From a virus, in IMG/VR virus record IMGVR_UViG_3300030012_004032, positions 1-41,346 of that record: DNA of 41,346 bases; one strand, given 5' to 3'. Made by a program: the position numbers and the translations under genes. Below the pieces are notes generated by a model. The model did no database searches and was not told the DNA's origin. It saw nothing but the letters and a program-made list of their open reading frames with translations. Position 1 is the first letter of the stretch. Every line of letters starts with the position of its first letter. This document shows positions 24,113 to 31,280 of this stretch, piece after piece.

Positions 24113-24390
24113 AATTCTTCATTTGAATCAGTTTTTTTAGGTTGAGGTTCTGAAAGAACCATTTTCATATAAACATTTCCTGCTTTTGATGTAGCAGGAA
24201 ACATTTGTGCTGCAATTTTCACAGCATTGTTACCCTTGTAATCTTTTATAAGATTTCTTTCGTCCATTGCATAATCATAAAGCTTTAAAATATCCTCAAC
24301 AGATATTTCTTGATTTGCCCAGTATTTATGTTCTGTAGAATCAGATTGACAATTGAACCAAAGTGCAAATTTATTCTTAGGTTTTTCCAT
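24109..24390 (-). CDS. Hypothetical protein downstream of the recombination genes, 93 aa
   Basis: Starts MEKPKNKFALWFNCQSDSTE; C-terminal FPATSKAGNVYMKMVLSEPQ followed by an acidic tail (KKTDSNEEF). The S/T-K-A/S-G-N-x-Y-x-x-x-x-L-S-E pattern and acidic tail resemble small SSB-like or OB-fold proteins in phage recombination operons, a tentative analogy. Coupled by a 14-base overlap to the RHH gene upstream, which follows ERF. Confidence 0.6.
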   Translation of the reverse strand: MEKPKNKFALWFNCQSDSTEHKYWANQEISVEDILKLYDYAMDERNLIKDYKGNNAVKIAAQMFPATSKAGNVYMKMVLSEPQPKKTDSNEEF

Positions 24391-24553
24391 TGATTTCGGG
24401 ATGTGAATTAAGTAGTTTGTTAATTGCTGAATTTTTATTCAGATTATTTTTTTTACAGTATTTCCAAAATTTACTGTAAAGATTTGGCTTGAGTTTTGCG
24501 GTTACTACATAGACGTTATAAACATTTCTCAAGATTTTTAAATTGTTCCCCAT
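24377..24553 (-). CDS. Small ribbon-helix-helix protein, 58 aa
   Basis: ATG at 24553 overlaps the ERF stop (TAATG) and TAA is at 24377-24379. The sequence YVVTAKLKPNLYSKFWKYCK followed by KNNLNKNSAINKLLNSHPEI has the RHH layout: one beta strand (VVTAKL), a helix (PNLYSKFWKYCKKN), a turn, and a second helix beginning N-x-S-A-I-N-K-L-L. Likely a dimeric DNA-binding regulator, possibly repressing its operon or the palindromic sites at 27-35 kb. Confidence 0.65.
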   Translation of the reverse strand: MGNNLKILRNVYNVYVVTAKLKPNLYSKFWKYCKKNNLNKNSAINKLLNSHPEINGKT

Positions 24554-25272
24554 TAAGTCATAAATTTTCTAATAAATACTTCATGGTCAACTAGTTCTAT
24601 ATCATTTGCTAAAAGTTTGTCTTTTGTTGGGTAATAAGTTTGTTTAAATTTTTGCAGTATTTCTTTTTTATCAGGTCTGCTATTTAATTCAGCACGCAAT
24701 AAATCAAAAGCATCTTGAGTTAATTTTTCATGGCCTACTGGTGCTTTTGTTTCTGACACTTTTGTGTTAGATTTTGATTTTTTTGCTTTACCTGTATTAT
24801 CAGATTCAGCAGCTTTTGCACTAAAAGCATCTGCTTCATCATCAGCTTGACCTAACCCATAAGCACCTAATAACATATATCTTCGAGTATATGTAATAGC
24901 ACTACCTATAGAAAAGTATTTATTTTTATTATTGTTCTGACACCATTCAGTAACAATAGGTAGTCTTGAATCTAAAAACTCACCTGACTCGTGCATGAGA
25001 CGAAGTTTCATCCACATCATAGGTTGATCTTTTGAATCTGTTGAACATTCAATAATAAAAGTATGAGATAAACCAAATTCAGTAGCAGGAGAAACAGCTT
25101 GTTCTGCTTCAGCTAATGAAACATACGAGCCAAAGTTACCTGCGGCATCTCGCACTGCATTTGCGTAAAGTTTTTGGAATTGGGTAAGAGCTTTTGCAAG
25201 TTCTGGAGTAGATTTTTTAATTGGTTCTGCCTCGACCAATTTCCAAGTTTGTTCTTCATTTGTTTCAGACAT
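24553..25272 (-). CDS. erf: ERF-family single-strand annealing protein
   Basis: 239 aa. Residues 20-150 form the ERF domain: LAKALTQFQKLYANAVRDAA, GSYVSLAEAEQAVSPATEFG, and the C-terminal hallmark GSAITYTRRYMLLGAYGLGQ followed by ADDEAD (123-148). ERF proteins anneal complementary ssDNA and circularise or recombine phage genomes. A Lys/Ser-rich linker (about 155-175) and a C-terminal helical domain follow. It leads a leftward unit with its own promoter (25296-25323) and works naturally with the RusA and PD-(D/E)XK proteins of this region. Confidence 0.88.
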   Translation of the reverse strand: MSETNEEQTWKLVEAEPIKKSTPELAKALTQFQKLYANAVRDAAGNFGSYVSLAEAEQAVSPATEFGLSHTFIIECSTDSKDQPMMWMKLRLMHESGEFLDSRLPIVTEWCQNNNKNKYFSIGSAITYTRRYMLLGAYGLGQADDEADAFSAKAAESDNTGKAKKSKSNTKVSETKAPVGHEKLTQDAFDLLRAELNSRPDKKEILQKFKQTYYPTKDKLLANDIELVDHEVFIRKFMT

Positions 25273-25295
25273 AAAAATATTTTATCGGCACTTTA

Positions 25296-25323
25296 AATAT
25301 ACCAAAAATACAGTGTCTGACAA
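25296..25323 (-). promoter_or_regulatory. Sigma-70-type promoter of the erf unit
   Basis: On the minus strand TTGTCA (25318-25323), 16-base spacer, TATATT (25296-25301), ending 24 bases before the erf ATG. A TGATATATCA palindrome sits just upstream (25330-25339). No ATTGTA-W-TACAAT operator is present, so this unit may be controlled differently from the small cassettes. Confidence 0.5.
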
Positions 25324-25347
25324 CTTTTATTGATATATCAAAATATT

Positions 25348-26346
25348 TTATTTTACATAGCCGTTAGGAAATTTTTTTTGAAAATCCCATGCCGATCTAA
25401 TCATCCAATCCAAATCATAAGCACATTTAAAATTAAGAGCTTCTCTTGCTTTTTCAACATCAGCGACAGCAACAGCACAGTCACCAAATCTTCTTGGCGC
25501 AAATTCGTAAGGAATTTTTTTGCCAGTTATTTCTTGAAATTTATCAACAATTTCAAGAACACTATTACCAAAGCCTGTTCCTAAATTGTAAACTTCACAT
25601 TCTGGCTTTAAATATTCAAGGGCAGCAACATGACCAAAAGCAAGATCTTCAATGTATATATAATCTCTAACTCCTGTTCCGTCGTATGTTTCAAAGTCGT
25701 TTCCGTAAATTTTTAATTTATCTAATTTTCCAATAGCAACTTGTGAGATAAAAGGTAAAAGATTATCTGGAATTTTAGGTGGGCAGTCTCCTAAATTAAT
25801 AACAGCACCAATAGGATTGAAATATCTCAATAAATTAATTTGCATATTAGGATCAGTTCTATACCAATCTTGTAGTATATTTTCGACTGCTAATTTTGTC
25901 TTACCGTAAGTGCTTATAGGATTTGTTTCTGTGTCTTCATAGATTGGGTATTTTTTTGTATTTCCGTAGACAGAACAAGAACTTGAAAAAATAATCTTTT
26001 TTATCCCAACACGCTGCATAGCATTAAAAAGTATTATTGAGCAGGCAACATTATTGAAGTAATACCAAAGCGGGATTTTTTCAGATTCTGGCACACACTT
26101 CCAACCTGCTAAATGAATAACAGCACCTATTTCATATTTTTCTAAAACTTCAACAACTTTTGGTAAATTAATTAAATTTTCCTCAATGACAGTTACTTTT
26201 CCTATTAATTTTTCGAGTTCTCTTATTCCGTAGATATTACTATTTGAAAAATTATCAAGAATAATTGGCCTGTAATTTTTTTTGAAAAGTTCAGCACATA
26301 CATTCAAACCAATGTAACCTGCACCGCCAGTGACTAATACGTTCAT
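25348..26346 (-). CDS. galE: UDP-glucose 4-epimerase (GalE-like)
   Basis: 332 aa from the ATG at 26346. N-terminal NAD-binding GGAGYIG (residues 7-13), a SSSCSVYG catalytic Ser region (about 122-130), YGKTK with Tyr147 and Lys151, and RYFNPIGA, all characteristic of extended SDR epimerases; length is close to bacterial GalE. It interconverts UDP-glucose and UDP-galactose. The ATG overlaps the RusA stop (ATGA), so it is in the recombination operon. It might feed a glycosyltransferase (see 36948-37772) or alter host surface sugars; both are inference. Seven residues further upstream (26367) is a less likely start. Confidence 0.9.
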   Translation of the reverse strand: MNVLVTGGAGYIGLNVCAELFKKNYRPIILDNFSNSNIYGIRELEKLIGKVTVIEENLINLPKVVEVLEKYEIGAVIHLAGWKCVPESEKIPLWYYFNNVACSIILFNAMQRVGIKKIIFSSSCSVYGNTKKYPIYEDTETNPISTYGKTKLAVENILQDWYRTDPNMQINLLRYFNPIGAVINLGDCPPKIPDNLLPFISQVAIGKLDKLKIYGNDFETYDGTGVRDYIYIEDLAFGHVAALEYLKPECEVYNLGTGFGNSVLEIVDKFQEITGKKIPYEFAPRRFGDCAVAVADVEKAREALNFKCAYDLDWMIRSAWDFQKKFPNGYVK

Positions 26347-26816
26347 AACTGAGTAATTCTTATCCAAGCACCTTGTTTGTTTGGTGTTTGCATGGGTACA
26401 TAAATTTTTCTAGCAATAAGTTCAATTACTAAAGAATCATCCTCTAATAAAACACCTCCACTTGTTACTGATAATCCGTCTAAAGTTGATCTGCATAATT
26501 TATCTATGTCCCCAGTATTCTTTTTTGTAGGAAATCTTGGGGCTGATAATTTTTTTAGATTTTTATTTTTACCAGTGCCGTAGTGACTTTTAGGTCTAAA
26601 AAAAGTAAAGTCAATTTCAATTTTTACAGGACAAGTAATAACTTTACCTTCATTAATTCTCTGCTCAACACAAGCAGAAACTACTTGATTTCTCCAAGGT
26701 GCTACATATTGACTAGCTTCCATCATGTAACCACTTTTTGTTGAAACTTTACTGCCCTGAGGAGCAGGTTTTCCTAGAACATGAATAAGTAAAGGTTTTG
26801 TTTCTATAAGCATCAT
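26343..26816 (-). CDS. rusA: RusA-like Holliday junction resolvase
   Basis: 157 aa. HVLGKPAPQGSKVSTKSG near residues 12-29 and TGDIDKLCRSTLDGL (102-115; D103, D105, D113), then LLEDDSLVIEL (D126/D127) are the RusA hallmarks: acidic residues that bind Mg2+ for symmetric cleavage of four-way junctions. Start is MM; the second Met is equally possible. It overlaps the 111-aa gene upstream and GalE downstream. Provides branch resolution before packaging. Confidence 0.88.
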   Translation of the reverse strand: MMLIETKPLLIHVLGKPAPQGSKVSTKSGYMMEASQYVAPWRNQVVSACVEQRINEGKVITCPVKIEIDFTFFRPKSHYGTGKNKNLKKLSAPRFPTKKNTGDIDKLCRSTLDGLSVTSGGVLLEDDSLVIELIARKIYVPMQTPNKQGAWIRITQL

Positions 26817-27148
26817 TTTCTAAAATCTTTAATTTTATTTTTTCTCATTAAATCATTTATTTCTTTTTTGATTTCAGCCTCAATTTGTTTTTCTGTTTTA
26901 AGCACTTTCCAGTTTAAATCAGATGAATCTGCTCGAGGTAATTTAGTTATATTTGAGTCTGTATTTTGTTCTGCATAAATAAGTTCAAGTTTGCTTTTTA
27001 TAAGTGCAAAGACAAATTTTTGTTCTTTGGTAAATGGTAGAAATTTAGTATGCCAAACTCTCATTCTTTTTAAAAGTAATCTGCATTTATTTTCAGATGA
27101 TTGATTGATAATTTTTATCCATCTTCGTTTAAATTCTGACTCAATCAT
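26813..27148 (-). CDS. Hypothetical basic helical protein, 111 aa
   Basis: Starts MIESEFKRRWIKIINQSSEN; rich in Lys/Arg/Glu with a long C-terminal helix (EAEIKKEINDLMRKNKIKDF). No motif recognised. Its ATG overlaps the stop of the small membrane gene upstream (ATGA) and its stop overlaps the RusA ATG, so all three are one translationally coupled string. Could be a DNA-binding accessory of the RusA unit. Confidence 0.65.
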   Translation of the reverse strand: MIESEFKRRWIKIINQSSENKCRLLLKRMRVWHTKFLPFTKEQKFVFALIKSKLELIYAEQNTDSNITKLPRADSSDLNWKVLKTEKQIEAEIKKEINDLMRKNKIKDFRK

Positions 27149-27285
27149 TTGTTTAAAGATTCACAAGCTAATTCAACACCAGCAGCACAGTCTGCAACTG
27201 TCATTTTTGTAAAAGTGGTATTCAGTGTAATAAAAAGTACTACTGGAAATACAATGTACTGACAAAGATAAAAAAGTTTAGTCAT
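27145..27285 (-). CDS. Single-span membrane protein, 46 aa
   Basis: ATG at 27285, TGA at 27145-27147 overlapping the next ATG as ATGA. The product starts MTKLFYLCQYIVFPVVLFIT, giving one hydrophobic segment at about residues 4-21, then a small domain with Cys pairs (VADCAAGVELACESLNK). The ATGA coupling supports expression. Function unknown. Confidence 0.6.
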   Translation of the reverse strand: MTKLFYLCQYIVFPVVLFITLNTTFTKMTVADCAAGVELACESLNK

Positions 27286-27462
27286 TTGTCCAACCCTTTT
27301 TAATTTTGTATTTCAAAAGTTTTGCCATAACATTGCGGTGCTTAGCTCTTTCGTTTGAATATTTGCCGCAAGTGACGTAATCGGCACGAGCAAAAGCAAA
27401 TTGATAATTCTGATCGGCAGTGTTTACAAGTTCTCTGACCTCAGCAATTTGGTGGTAGCCAT
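27278..27462 (-). pseudogene. Small gene apparently frameshifted near its start
   Basis: A leftward frame encodes GYHQIAEVRELVNTADQNYQ and continues to LLKYKIKKGWTND, stopping at 27278, but has no ATG, GTG or TTG start. One frame over, ATGGCTACCACC at 27462 gives only 12 residues. Adding one base near 27455 would give an intact protein starting M-A-T-H-Q-I-A-E. The same ATGGCTACCAC leader directly follows the operator at 34864-34880. So this is a recent frameshift, an assembly error, or a gene that needs recoding. Confidence 0.5.
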
Positions 27463-27463
27463 T

Positions 27464-27480
27464 TAATTGTAATACAAATA
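27464..27480 (-). promoter_or_regulatory. Single ATTGTA-W-TACAAT operator
   Basis: Core ATTGTAATACAAA at 27466-27478, one mismatch from the palindrome, two bases before the ATGGCTACCACC leader (27462). No partner site was found 39 bp upstream, where a terminator hairpin lies instead. Confidence 0.6.
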
Positions 27481-27491
27481 AAGTGATTTGT

Positions 27492-27526
27492 CAATAAAAA
27501 GATTAGAGGTTATTTAGCCTCTAATC
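27492..27526 (-). terminator. Terminator of the 27510-27809 gene
   Basis: GATTAGAGG and CCTCTAATC (27501-27526) form a 9-bp stem with an 8-base loop; on the minus strand it is followed by TTTTT. The stop codon of the gene is inside the hairpin. Confidence 0.8.
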
Positions 27527-27809
27527 TTGCAATTTTTGCCCTTAATCGAGCAACAGTTGTATCGTCATAGAATCCTCTAGCCTCAATTGCGTCTCTTGGG
27601 TTAGTTTCGTTAGCAGCATCAAGGTATTCCTGAACTGTGAAGTGTTTGCAAAGAAAGTTAGCCCAAGCTCTCCAGTTTTTTTGGCCGTATTTGAAGCGAG
27701 CGATGAAAACTTGGTCGTTTAAGTTGTTTCCGTACATTAAATATCCTCCGTGATATTTGAATAGATCTTTGTGGAAGATGAAAGTTGGAGCTTGAGTTGT
27801 GTTTAACAT
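27510..27809 (-). CDS. Hypothetical protein, 99 aa
   Basis: Starts MLNTTQAPTFIFHKDLFKYH; aromatic-rich middle (FIARFKYGQKNWRAWANFLC) and C-terminal helix TTVARLRAKIARLEAK. A monocistronic cassette: paired operators and promoter upstream (27849-27902), good ribosome site AAAGGAC, and its own terminator overlapping the stop. That architecture suggests a strongly expressed early protein that may act on the host. Family not recognised. Confidence 0.72.
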   Translation of the reverse strand: MLNTTQAPTFIFHKDLFKYHGGYLMYGNNLNDQVFIARFKYGQKNWRAWANFLCKHFTVQEYLDAANETNPRDAIEARGFYDDTTVARLRAKIARLEAK

Positions 27810-27848
27810 TTTAAAAGTCCTTTGGTTTGGTATATTTATATAATAACA

Positions 27849-27902
27849 TAATTGTATTACAATTAAACCTATTTAACAAAACTGTAATAATTGTATTACA
27901 AA
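27849..27902 (-). promoter_or_regulatory. Paired palindromic operators, centres 39 bp apart
   Basis: Proximal TAATTGTATTACAATTA (27849-27865, perfect 17-bp palindrome, centre 27857) and distal ATTGTATTACAAA (27890-27902, centre 27896). On the minus strand TTGTAA in the proximal site is followed after 16 bases by TATAAA, so the site covers a -35 box. The distal half gives TTATTA-17-TTTAAT, a possible second promoter overlapped by both sites. Confidence 0.75.
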
Positions 27903-27911
27903 TAAGCATTA

Positions 27912-27943
27912 AAAAAGGACAAGGCCGAAAACTTGTCCTTTTT
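27912..27943 (-). terminator. Bidirectional-type terminator downstream of 27991-28200
   Basis: AAAAAGGACAAG (27912-27923) pairs with CTTGTCCTTTTT (27932-27943), 12 bp, loop GCCGAAAA. On the minus strand the stem ends in a T run, isolating the cassette at 27510-27809 from its upstream neighbour. Confidence 0.82.
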
Positions 27944-27990
27944 AACCCATTAGAAGTTTGATGAAGCTTCCGTTTTTATTTTAACAAGTT

Positions 27991-28200
27991 TTAATCGTGA
28001 AAACCACTAATAAAAGGACCTTCTAACGATTGAAACTTAGAATTGCTTGCTTTTTTGATTTCTTGTTCTTGTTTTTGTTGTTCTGCAAGAAATTGTGCCA
28101 TTTTTGCTTGACGTCCGAATTTATCAAGCGGGCTGTAGCCTTTTCCGTCAAGCCATTGAGCGTAGCGTTTCATTTGAGACATAAAAAAATTGGTAGCCAA
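27991..28200 (-). CDS. Small Gln/Lys-rich protein, 69 aa
   Basis: Can start at TTG 28200 (ATNFFMSQMKRYAQWLDGKG) or at ATG 28182 (MSQMKRY). The TTG start is attractive because TTGGCTACCAAT is homologous to the ATGGCTACCAC leaders at 27462 and 34862, and a decayed operator TTTGTATGATTAA precedes it. The rest is helical (MAQFLAEQQKQEQEIKKASN). Function unknown; ends before a strong hairpin terminator. Confidence 0.65.
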   Translation of the reverse strand: MATNFFMSQMKRYAQWLDGKGYSPLDKFGRQAKMAQFLAEQQKQEQEIKKASNSKFQSLEGPFISGFHD

Positions 28201-28218
28201 TTAATCATACAAAATTTT

Positions 28219-28422
28219 TTAACTTTGTAAACCATACTTTTGTAATAAAGCTTGAATCACATCAGTAGGCAGAACATCTTCCAGAATAGGATCACTCCAA
28301 CCTTTTGGTGGTAGTAAAATTAGTCTGCTGTTCATTTCTTCATTTGGCCTCTGCCAAGTAATTTCCCATAAAATACCTCCTCCTAATTTGATTTCAATAT
28401 TAGGTGAAGCGTAAACTTTCAT
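28219..28422 (-). CDS. Hypothetical protein, 67 aa
   Basis: Start taken at ATG 28422 (MKVYASPNIEIKLGGGILWE), which overlaps the preceding stop (ATGA) and has GGAG eight bases before it; an ATG four codons upstream (28434) is possible. The N-terminal half is beta-rich (ITWQRPNEEMNSRLILLPPK), the C-terminal half helical. No family recognised; in the operon with the nuclease and ATPase. Confidence 0.66.
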   Translation of the reverse strand: MKVYASPNIEIKLGGGILWEITWQRPNEEMNSRLILLPPKGWSDPILEDVLPTDVIQALLQKYGLQS

Positions 28423-28505
28423 TTTTTGCTCCATTCTTTGATTAAAATTTTTAATTCTTTAATTCTTGCATAAGCAGCTTTAATTTTTTCATCAGTAAAA
28501 GTCAT
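28419..28505 (-). CDS. Tiny helical protein, 28 aa
   Basis: ATG 28505 overlaps the nuclease stop (TAATG); the product MTFTDEKIKAAYARIKELKI plus IKEWSKK ends at TGA 28419-28421, overlapping the next ATG. Overlap at both ends makes translation probable. A single amphipathic helix. It may act mainly to couple translation through the operon. Confidence 0.5.
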   Translation of the reverse strand: MTFTDEKIKAAYARIKELKILIKEWSKK

Positions 28506-29197
28506 TAAAATTCCTCTTGATACATTTTCCATATATCTAATTTATAATTCCAATCTGATAAACAGTCAGTAGGATGTTGAAATTCACCAATAACTGTTTT
28601 GTTAGGCCTACACCAAACAGTTCTACATTCATCTACTTGTACCCCTAGACTCATCAACATAGATAAGTAAGCACCTAATTGTTCGTTAGTGTTGTAAGGG
28701 TTTGCTTTTTCTGATTGCTGTGTTTTTAAATCAAGCAGCACATATTTTTTTGTTCTTTTATCAAAGCCAAAAGCATCAAAAGTTCCAGCGATACTATTCT
28801 TTCTATCGCAAACTGTAAATTCAGTTTCGATAGGTTCAAAATCTTCATAAAAGTATCTGTGAGTAGTAAGCGGCAAAGTCCATTTTGAATATTTCTCCCA
28901 ATTTTTACTCAGTTCACTATTTTCATCTAAAGCTTCTTCAATAAAATCAGGATCTCTAGCTTTAATTTTTAAATTTAAACAATACTCAAAAACTGCATGA
29001 ACAGCACTACCTCTAGGTGCCCAGATATGTTTAGTTTTTTCAATTGCTTTTTTCTTTTTTTCGTCCATATCAAAACCAGTTATGCCAGTAACAGAATGAA
29101 CAAATATTTCACCAGTAGGCTCCCATATATATCTATGAGTTTCAGCATCAAATTTTATAGGCTGACGTTTTATTTTTTGTAATTCAAGTTGAGTCAT
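28505..29197 (-). CDS. PD-(D/E)XK nuclease (RecB/Cas4-like)
   Basis: 230 aa. RGSAVHAVFEYCL at about residues 63-75 (the conserved G-x-x-x-H helix), PIETEFTV (Glu), AGTFDAFGF and YVLLDLKTQQ (the D...D-x-K core, about 138-159) and NEQLGAYLSMLMSLG (Q-x-x-x-Y motif) give the complete active site order of RecB-like exonucleases. It starts inside the ATPase stop. Likely works with ERF and RusA in end-processing recombination. Confidence 0.85.
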   Translation of the reverse strand: MTQLELQKIKRQPIKFDAETHRYIWEPTGEIFVHSVTGITGFDMDEKKKKAIEKTKHIWAPRGSAVHAVFEYCLNLKIKARDPDFIEEALDENSELSKNWEKYSKWTLPLTTHRYFYEDFEPIETEFTVCDRKNSIAGTFDAFGFDKRTKKYVLLDLKTQQSEKANPYNTNEQLGAYLSMLMSLGVQVDECRTVWCRPNKTVIGEFQHPTDCLSDWNYKLDIWKMYQEEF

Positions 29198-30753
29198 AAT
29201 TGATTAGTAGCTAGTTTTAAGTTAATAAGCCAAGAGTAATGTGGCATTTTCAGATGAGGTGAACCCATCCTACAAATAGTAATATCTTTAAGATTTGAAG
29301 CATCATCAATAAGCCAACCTCTTTGCCAAATACCGTTATCTAATAATCTTTCAACTTCAGTGTTCTTAGGCAGATCAATTTTACTCGTGGGAGGAGAAAA
29401 AGTGGGGGTTTTAGGGGTTAAAGGTGTTTTAGTCTCATTAAAGTCATTAAAGTCATTAATACCCCCATTATTTACAGTTTCACGAGAAGGCCTAAATAAA
29501 GCAATAGGTCGACCTTTTTTATCTTGATTTTTAACTCCTTCTTGTAAAATCAAGCCTTTTCTTTCAAGTGCTTTTAATGTTCTTAATGCTTTATTCGTAG
29601 TTATGTTGAGTAAATTTGAGACATCTAAAGTACTAGTATATTTATCAAGTTCAGCATTATTAATTATTAAGTCATAGACATCACCTTGCCTTCCTTGTAA
29701 ATTTTCTTCGATTTCAGCAAGTCTTTCGGCTGCAATCGCAGCGTCTCCATCACCGTGACTGATCCATTTATTATCAGTTAATTCAGCTACAATTGTTGAA
29801 CTTGCTCCTCTACCCATACAAGAAATAGCAATTCTTTTGTCAGTTTGTGTACTTTGTTCTGCATTTTGTTTTAACCAATTCATCAAAATAGTCTGATCGA
29901 AAGCAGCAGGTATAGCAGCAGATCCACTTGAAGCTATAACTGCATTACCTCCGTAAACAGATTTTGTAGTGTGGTGCAGCATTACCCCAGTTACACCCAG
30001 ATCTGCAGTTGCATCTTGTAGTTTTCTTATTGGTGAAGAAATCTCAGTTTTATTTTCATCAAGCCCCATTTGAGAAGTTACAGATCTAAGAGTATCTATT
30101 AACAGCAGGCTGTTTGGTCTTTTCTTACATTCATGGACAATCAGATCAATCCCCTCTTCGTTCAACTGTATTCCAGAACCCTGTGGCCATAAAGCTATGC
30201 GTTTATCAATCTTAATTTTATTTTGTTCAGTTTTCCAGCATAAATTTTCTCTTAAAAATAATTTTGCCCATTGTTTATTTGACTGGTCATTTCCTACGAT
30301 TATTAAGTTTTCAAATTTATTTTGAATAGGCAAGCCTAAGAAATGAGTCTTATTATTTAAAACTGCACCTGCTATTCCAATAATGAGTGCTGACTTTCCA
30401 ACTTTCGGTAATGCAGAAATCAAATTCCAACTTTGGAACATTAAAATCTCACCCCATACCATCGAGTCTTCAGTCATGTCTATTTCAAAATCAGAAGTAA
30501 CTGGTTCGCTTATTCCTAACTTTTGACCTTGCGCTTTACAAATAATTTTAAAAGCAAAGTCAGTACCGATTGAAAAACTTAAATCTCTTTTTGTCCAAAG
30601 TTTTAAAAGTTCTACCTGTCTTGAAATATCCTTTTCTGTTTTAATAATTTTTTGAGCATAGTCATCAATTAGTGCTAGTTTTTGAAGATCTTCCTGTAGG
30701 ATCAATTCGTCTGGATTTTTTGATTCTCTCGAGTCGTTTTGAATAGAACTCAT
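29194..30753 (-). CDS. RepA/DnaB-like replicative ATPase with C-terminal winged helix
   Basis: 519 aa. AAA/RecA fold: Walker A ALPKVGKSAL (114-123; the usual first Gly is Ala), a NDQS motif (155-158), Walker B SLLLID (215-220), and GVMLHHTTK (256-264), as in RepA-like plasmid/phage helicases. After about residue 350 a winged-helix region (STLDVSNLLNITTNKALRTL then KALERKGLILQE) suggests origin or protein binding. It is the only replication protein recognised here and would need host primase and polymerase. The N terminus overlaps the upstream gene by 89 bases. Confidence 0.82.
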   Translation of the reverse strand: MSSIQNDSRESKNPDELILQEDLQKLALIDDYAQKIIKTEKDISRQVELLKLWTKRDLSFSIGTDFAFKIICKAQGQKLGISEPVTSDFEIDMTEDSMVWGEILMFQSWNLISALPKVGKSALIIGIAGAVLNNKTHFLGLPIQNKFENLIIVGNDQSNKQWAKLFLRENLCWKTEQNKIKIDKRIALWPQGSGIQLNEEGIDLIVHECKKRPNSLLLIDTLRSVTSQMGLDENKTEISSPIRKLQDATADLGVTGVMLHHTTKSVYGGNAVIASSGSAAIPAAFDQTILMNWLKQNAEQSTQTDKRIAISCMGRGASSTIVAELTDNKWISHGDGDAAIAAERLAEIEENLQGRQGDVYDLIINNAELDKYTSTLDVSNLLNITTNKALRTLKALERKGLILQEGVKNQDKKGRPIALFRPSRETVNNGGINDFNDFNETKTPLTPKTPTFSPPTSKIDLPKNTEVERLLDNGIWQRGWLIDDASNLKDITICRMGSPHLKMPHYSWLINLKLATNQL

Positions 30754-31039
30754 TTTCGGCTTTTTCGGGATTAAAGGTTTCGGTTTCTTTGTAAATACCT
30801 AATTTTTGTAACCGTTTAAAAGCATCCATTTGTGTATTGTTTCTTGGTTGCAATTCTTTCTCAAACTCAGCAAGAGCAATATCAGCACGTTCTTTTTGTA
30901 GTTTTGAATAATACCCAAAAGCAGCAAGTTCGTAGTTAAATTCAGCAGGAGGTAAAGAATACGGTACAGATTTTAAACGTCTGTAGCAGTCTAATTCAAG
31001 ATCAAAGTCTGGTTCGAAGTCATCCTTGGGATTCAACAT
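30665..31039 (-). CDS. Hypothetical charged protein upstream of the ATPase, 124 aa
   Basis: Start taken at ATG 31039 (MLNPKDDFEPDFDLELDCYR); upstream codons in this frame only repeat the RHH gene region. Rich in Glu/Lys and Tyr, helical, ending KKSRRIDPTGRSSKTSTN. It begins 20 bases before the RHH stop and its last 89 bases overlap the ATPase gene in another frame. Possibly a replication accessory from its place; no domain recognised. Confidence 0.6.
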   Translation of the reverse strand: MLNPKDDFEPDFDLELDCYRRLKSVPYSLPPAEFNYELAAFGYYSKLQKERADIALAEFEKELQPRNNTQMDAFKRLQKLGIYKETETFNPEKAENEFYSKRLERIKKSRRIDPTGRSSKTSTN

Positions 31040-31202
31040 AGCCTTCTGCCACAAGTTTAGTTTCAAGCACTTCAAAAACAACAGTGCTGATAGGTTTTTT
31101 TTCTTTTTCTGCAAATTTATTAAGAGCAGAATGAATTTGAGGAGTTAGTTTGGCCTGTATTACAGAAGTTCGTAAGACAGAACCTTTAGGTCGGTTGGCC
31201 AT
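31020..31202 (-). CDS. Ribbon-helix-helix transcription regulator, 60 aa
   Basis: From ATG 31202 the product starts MANRPKGSVLRTSVIQAKLT, then PQIHSALNKFAEKEKKPIST and VVFEVLETKL: the RHH plan of one strand (SVIQAKLT), a helix, a turn and a second helix with the usual I-S-x-x-V-x-x-x-L pattern. An ATG eight codons upstream (31226) lies inside an operator, so it is unlikely. The gene is directly preceded by paired palindromes (31222-31273), pointing to autoregulation and, by inference, control of the other operator-bearing cassettes. Confidence 0.78.
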   Translation of the reverse strand: MANRPKGSVLRTSVIQAKLTPQIHSALNKFAEKEKKPISTVVFEVLETKLVAEGYVESQG

Positions 31203-31221
31203 AATTAAGTAAGTATATATA

Positions 31222-31273
31222 ATCATAATACAATAAAATAGATAAGCAACCTATATTTTATTTGTATTATGAT
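31222..31273 (-). promoter_or_regulatory. Paired operators at the RHH gene, centres 39 bp apart
   Basis: ATCATAATACAAT (31222-31234, centre 31228, two mismatches) and TTTGTATTATGAT (31261-31273, centre 31267, three mismatches). Spacing equals that of the perfect pairs. On the minus strand TTGCTT, a 16-base spacer and TATGAT form a promoter whose -10 lies in the proximal site. Weaker matches may suit autoregulation. Confidence 0.68.
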
Positions 31274-31280
31274 AAAGAAA

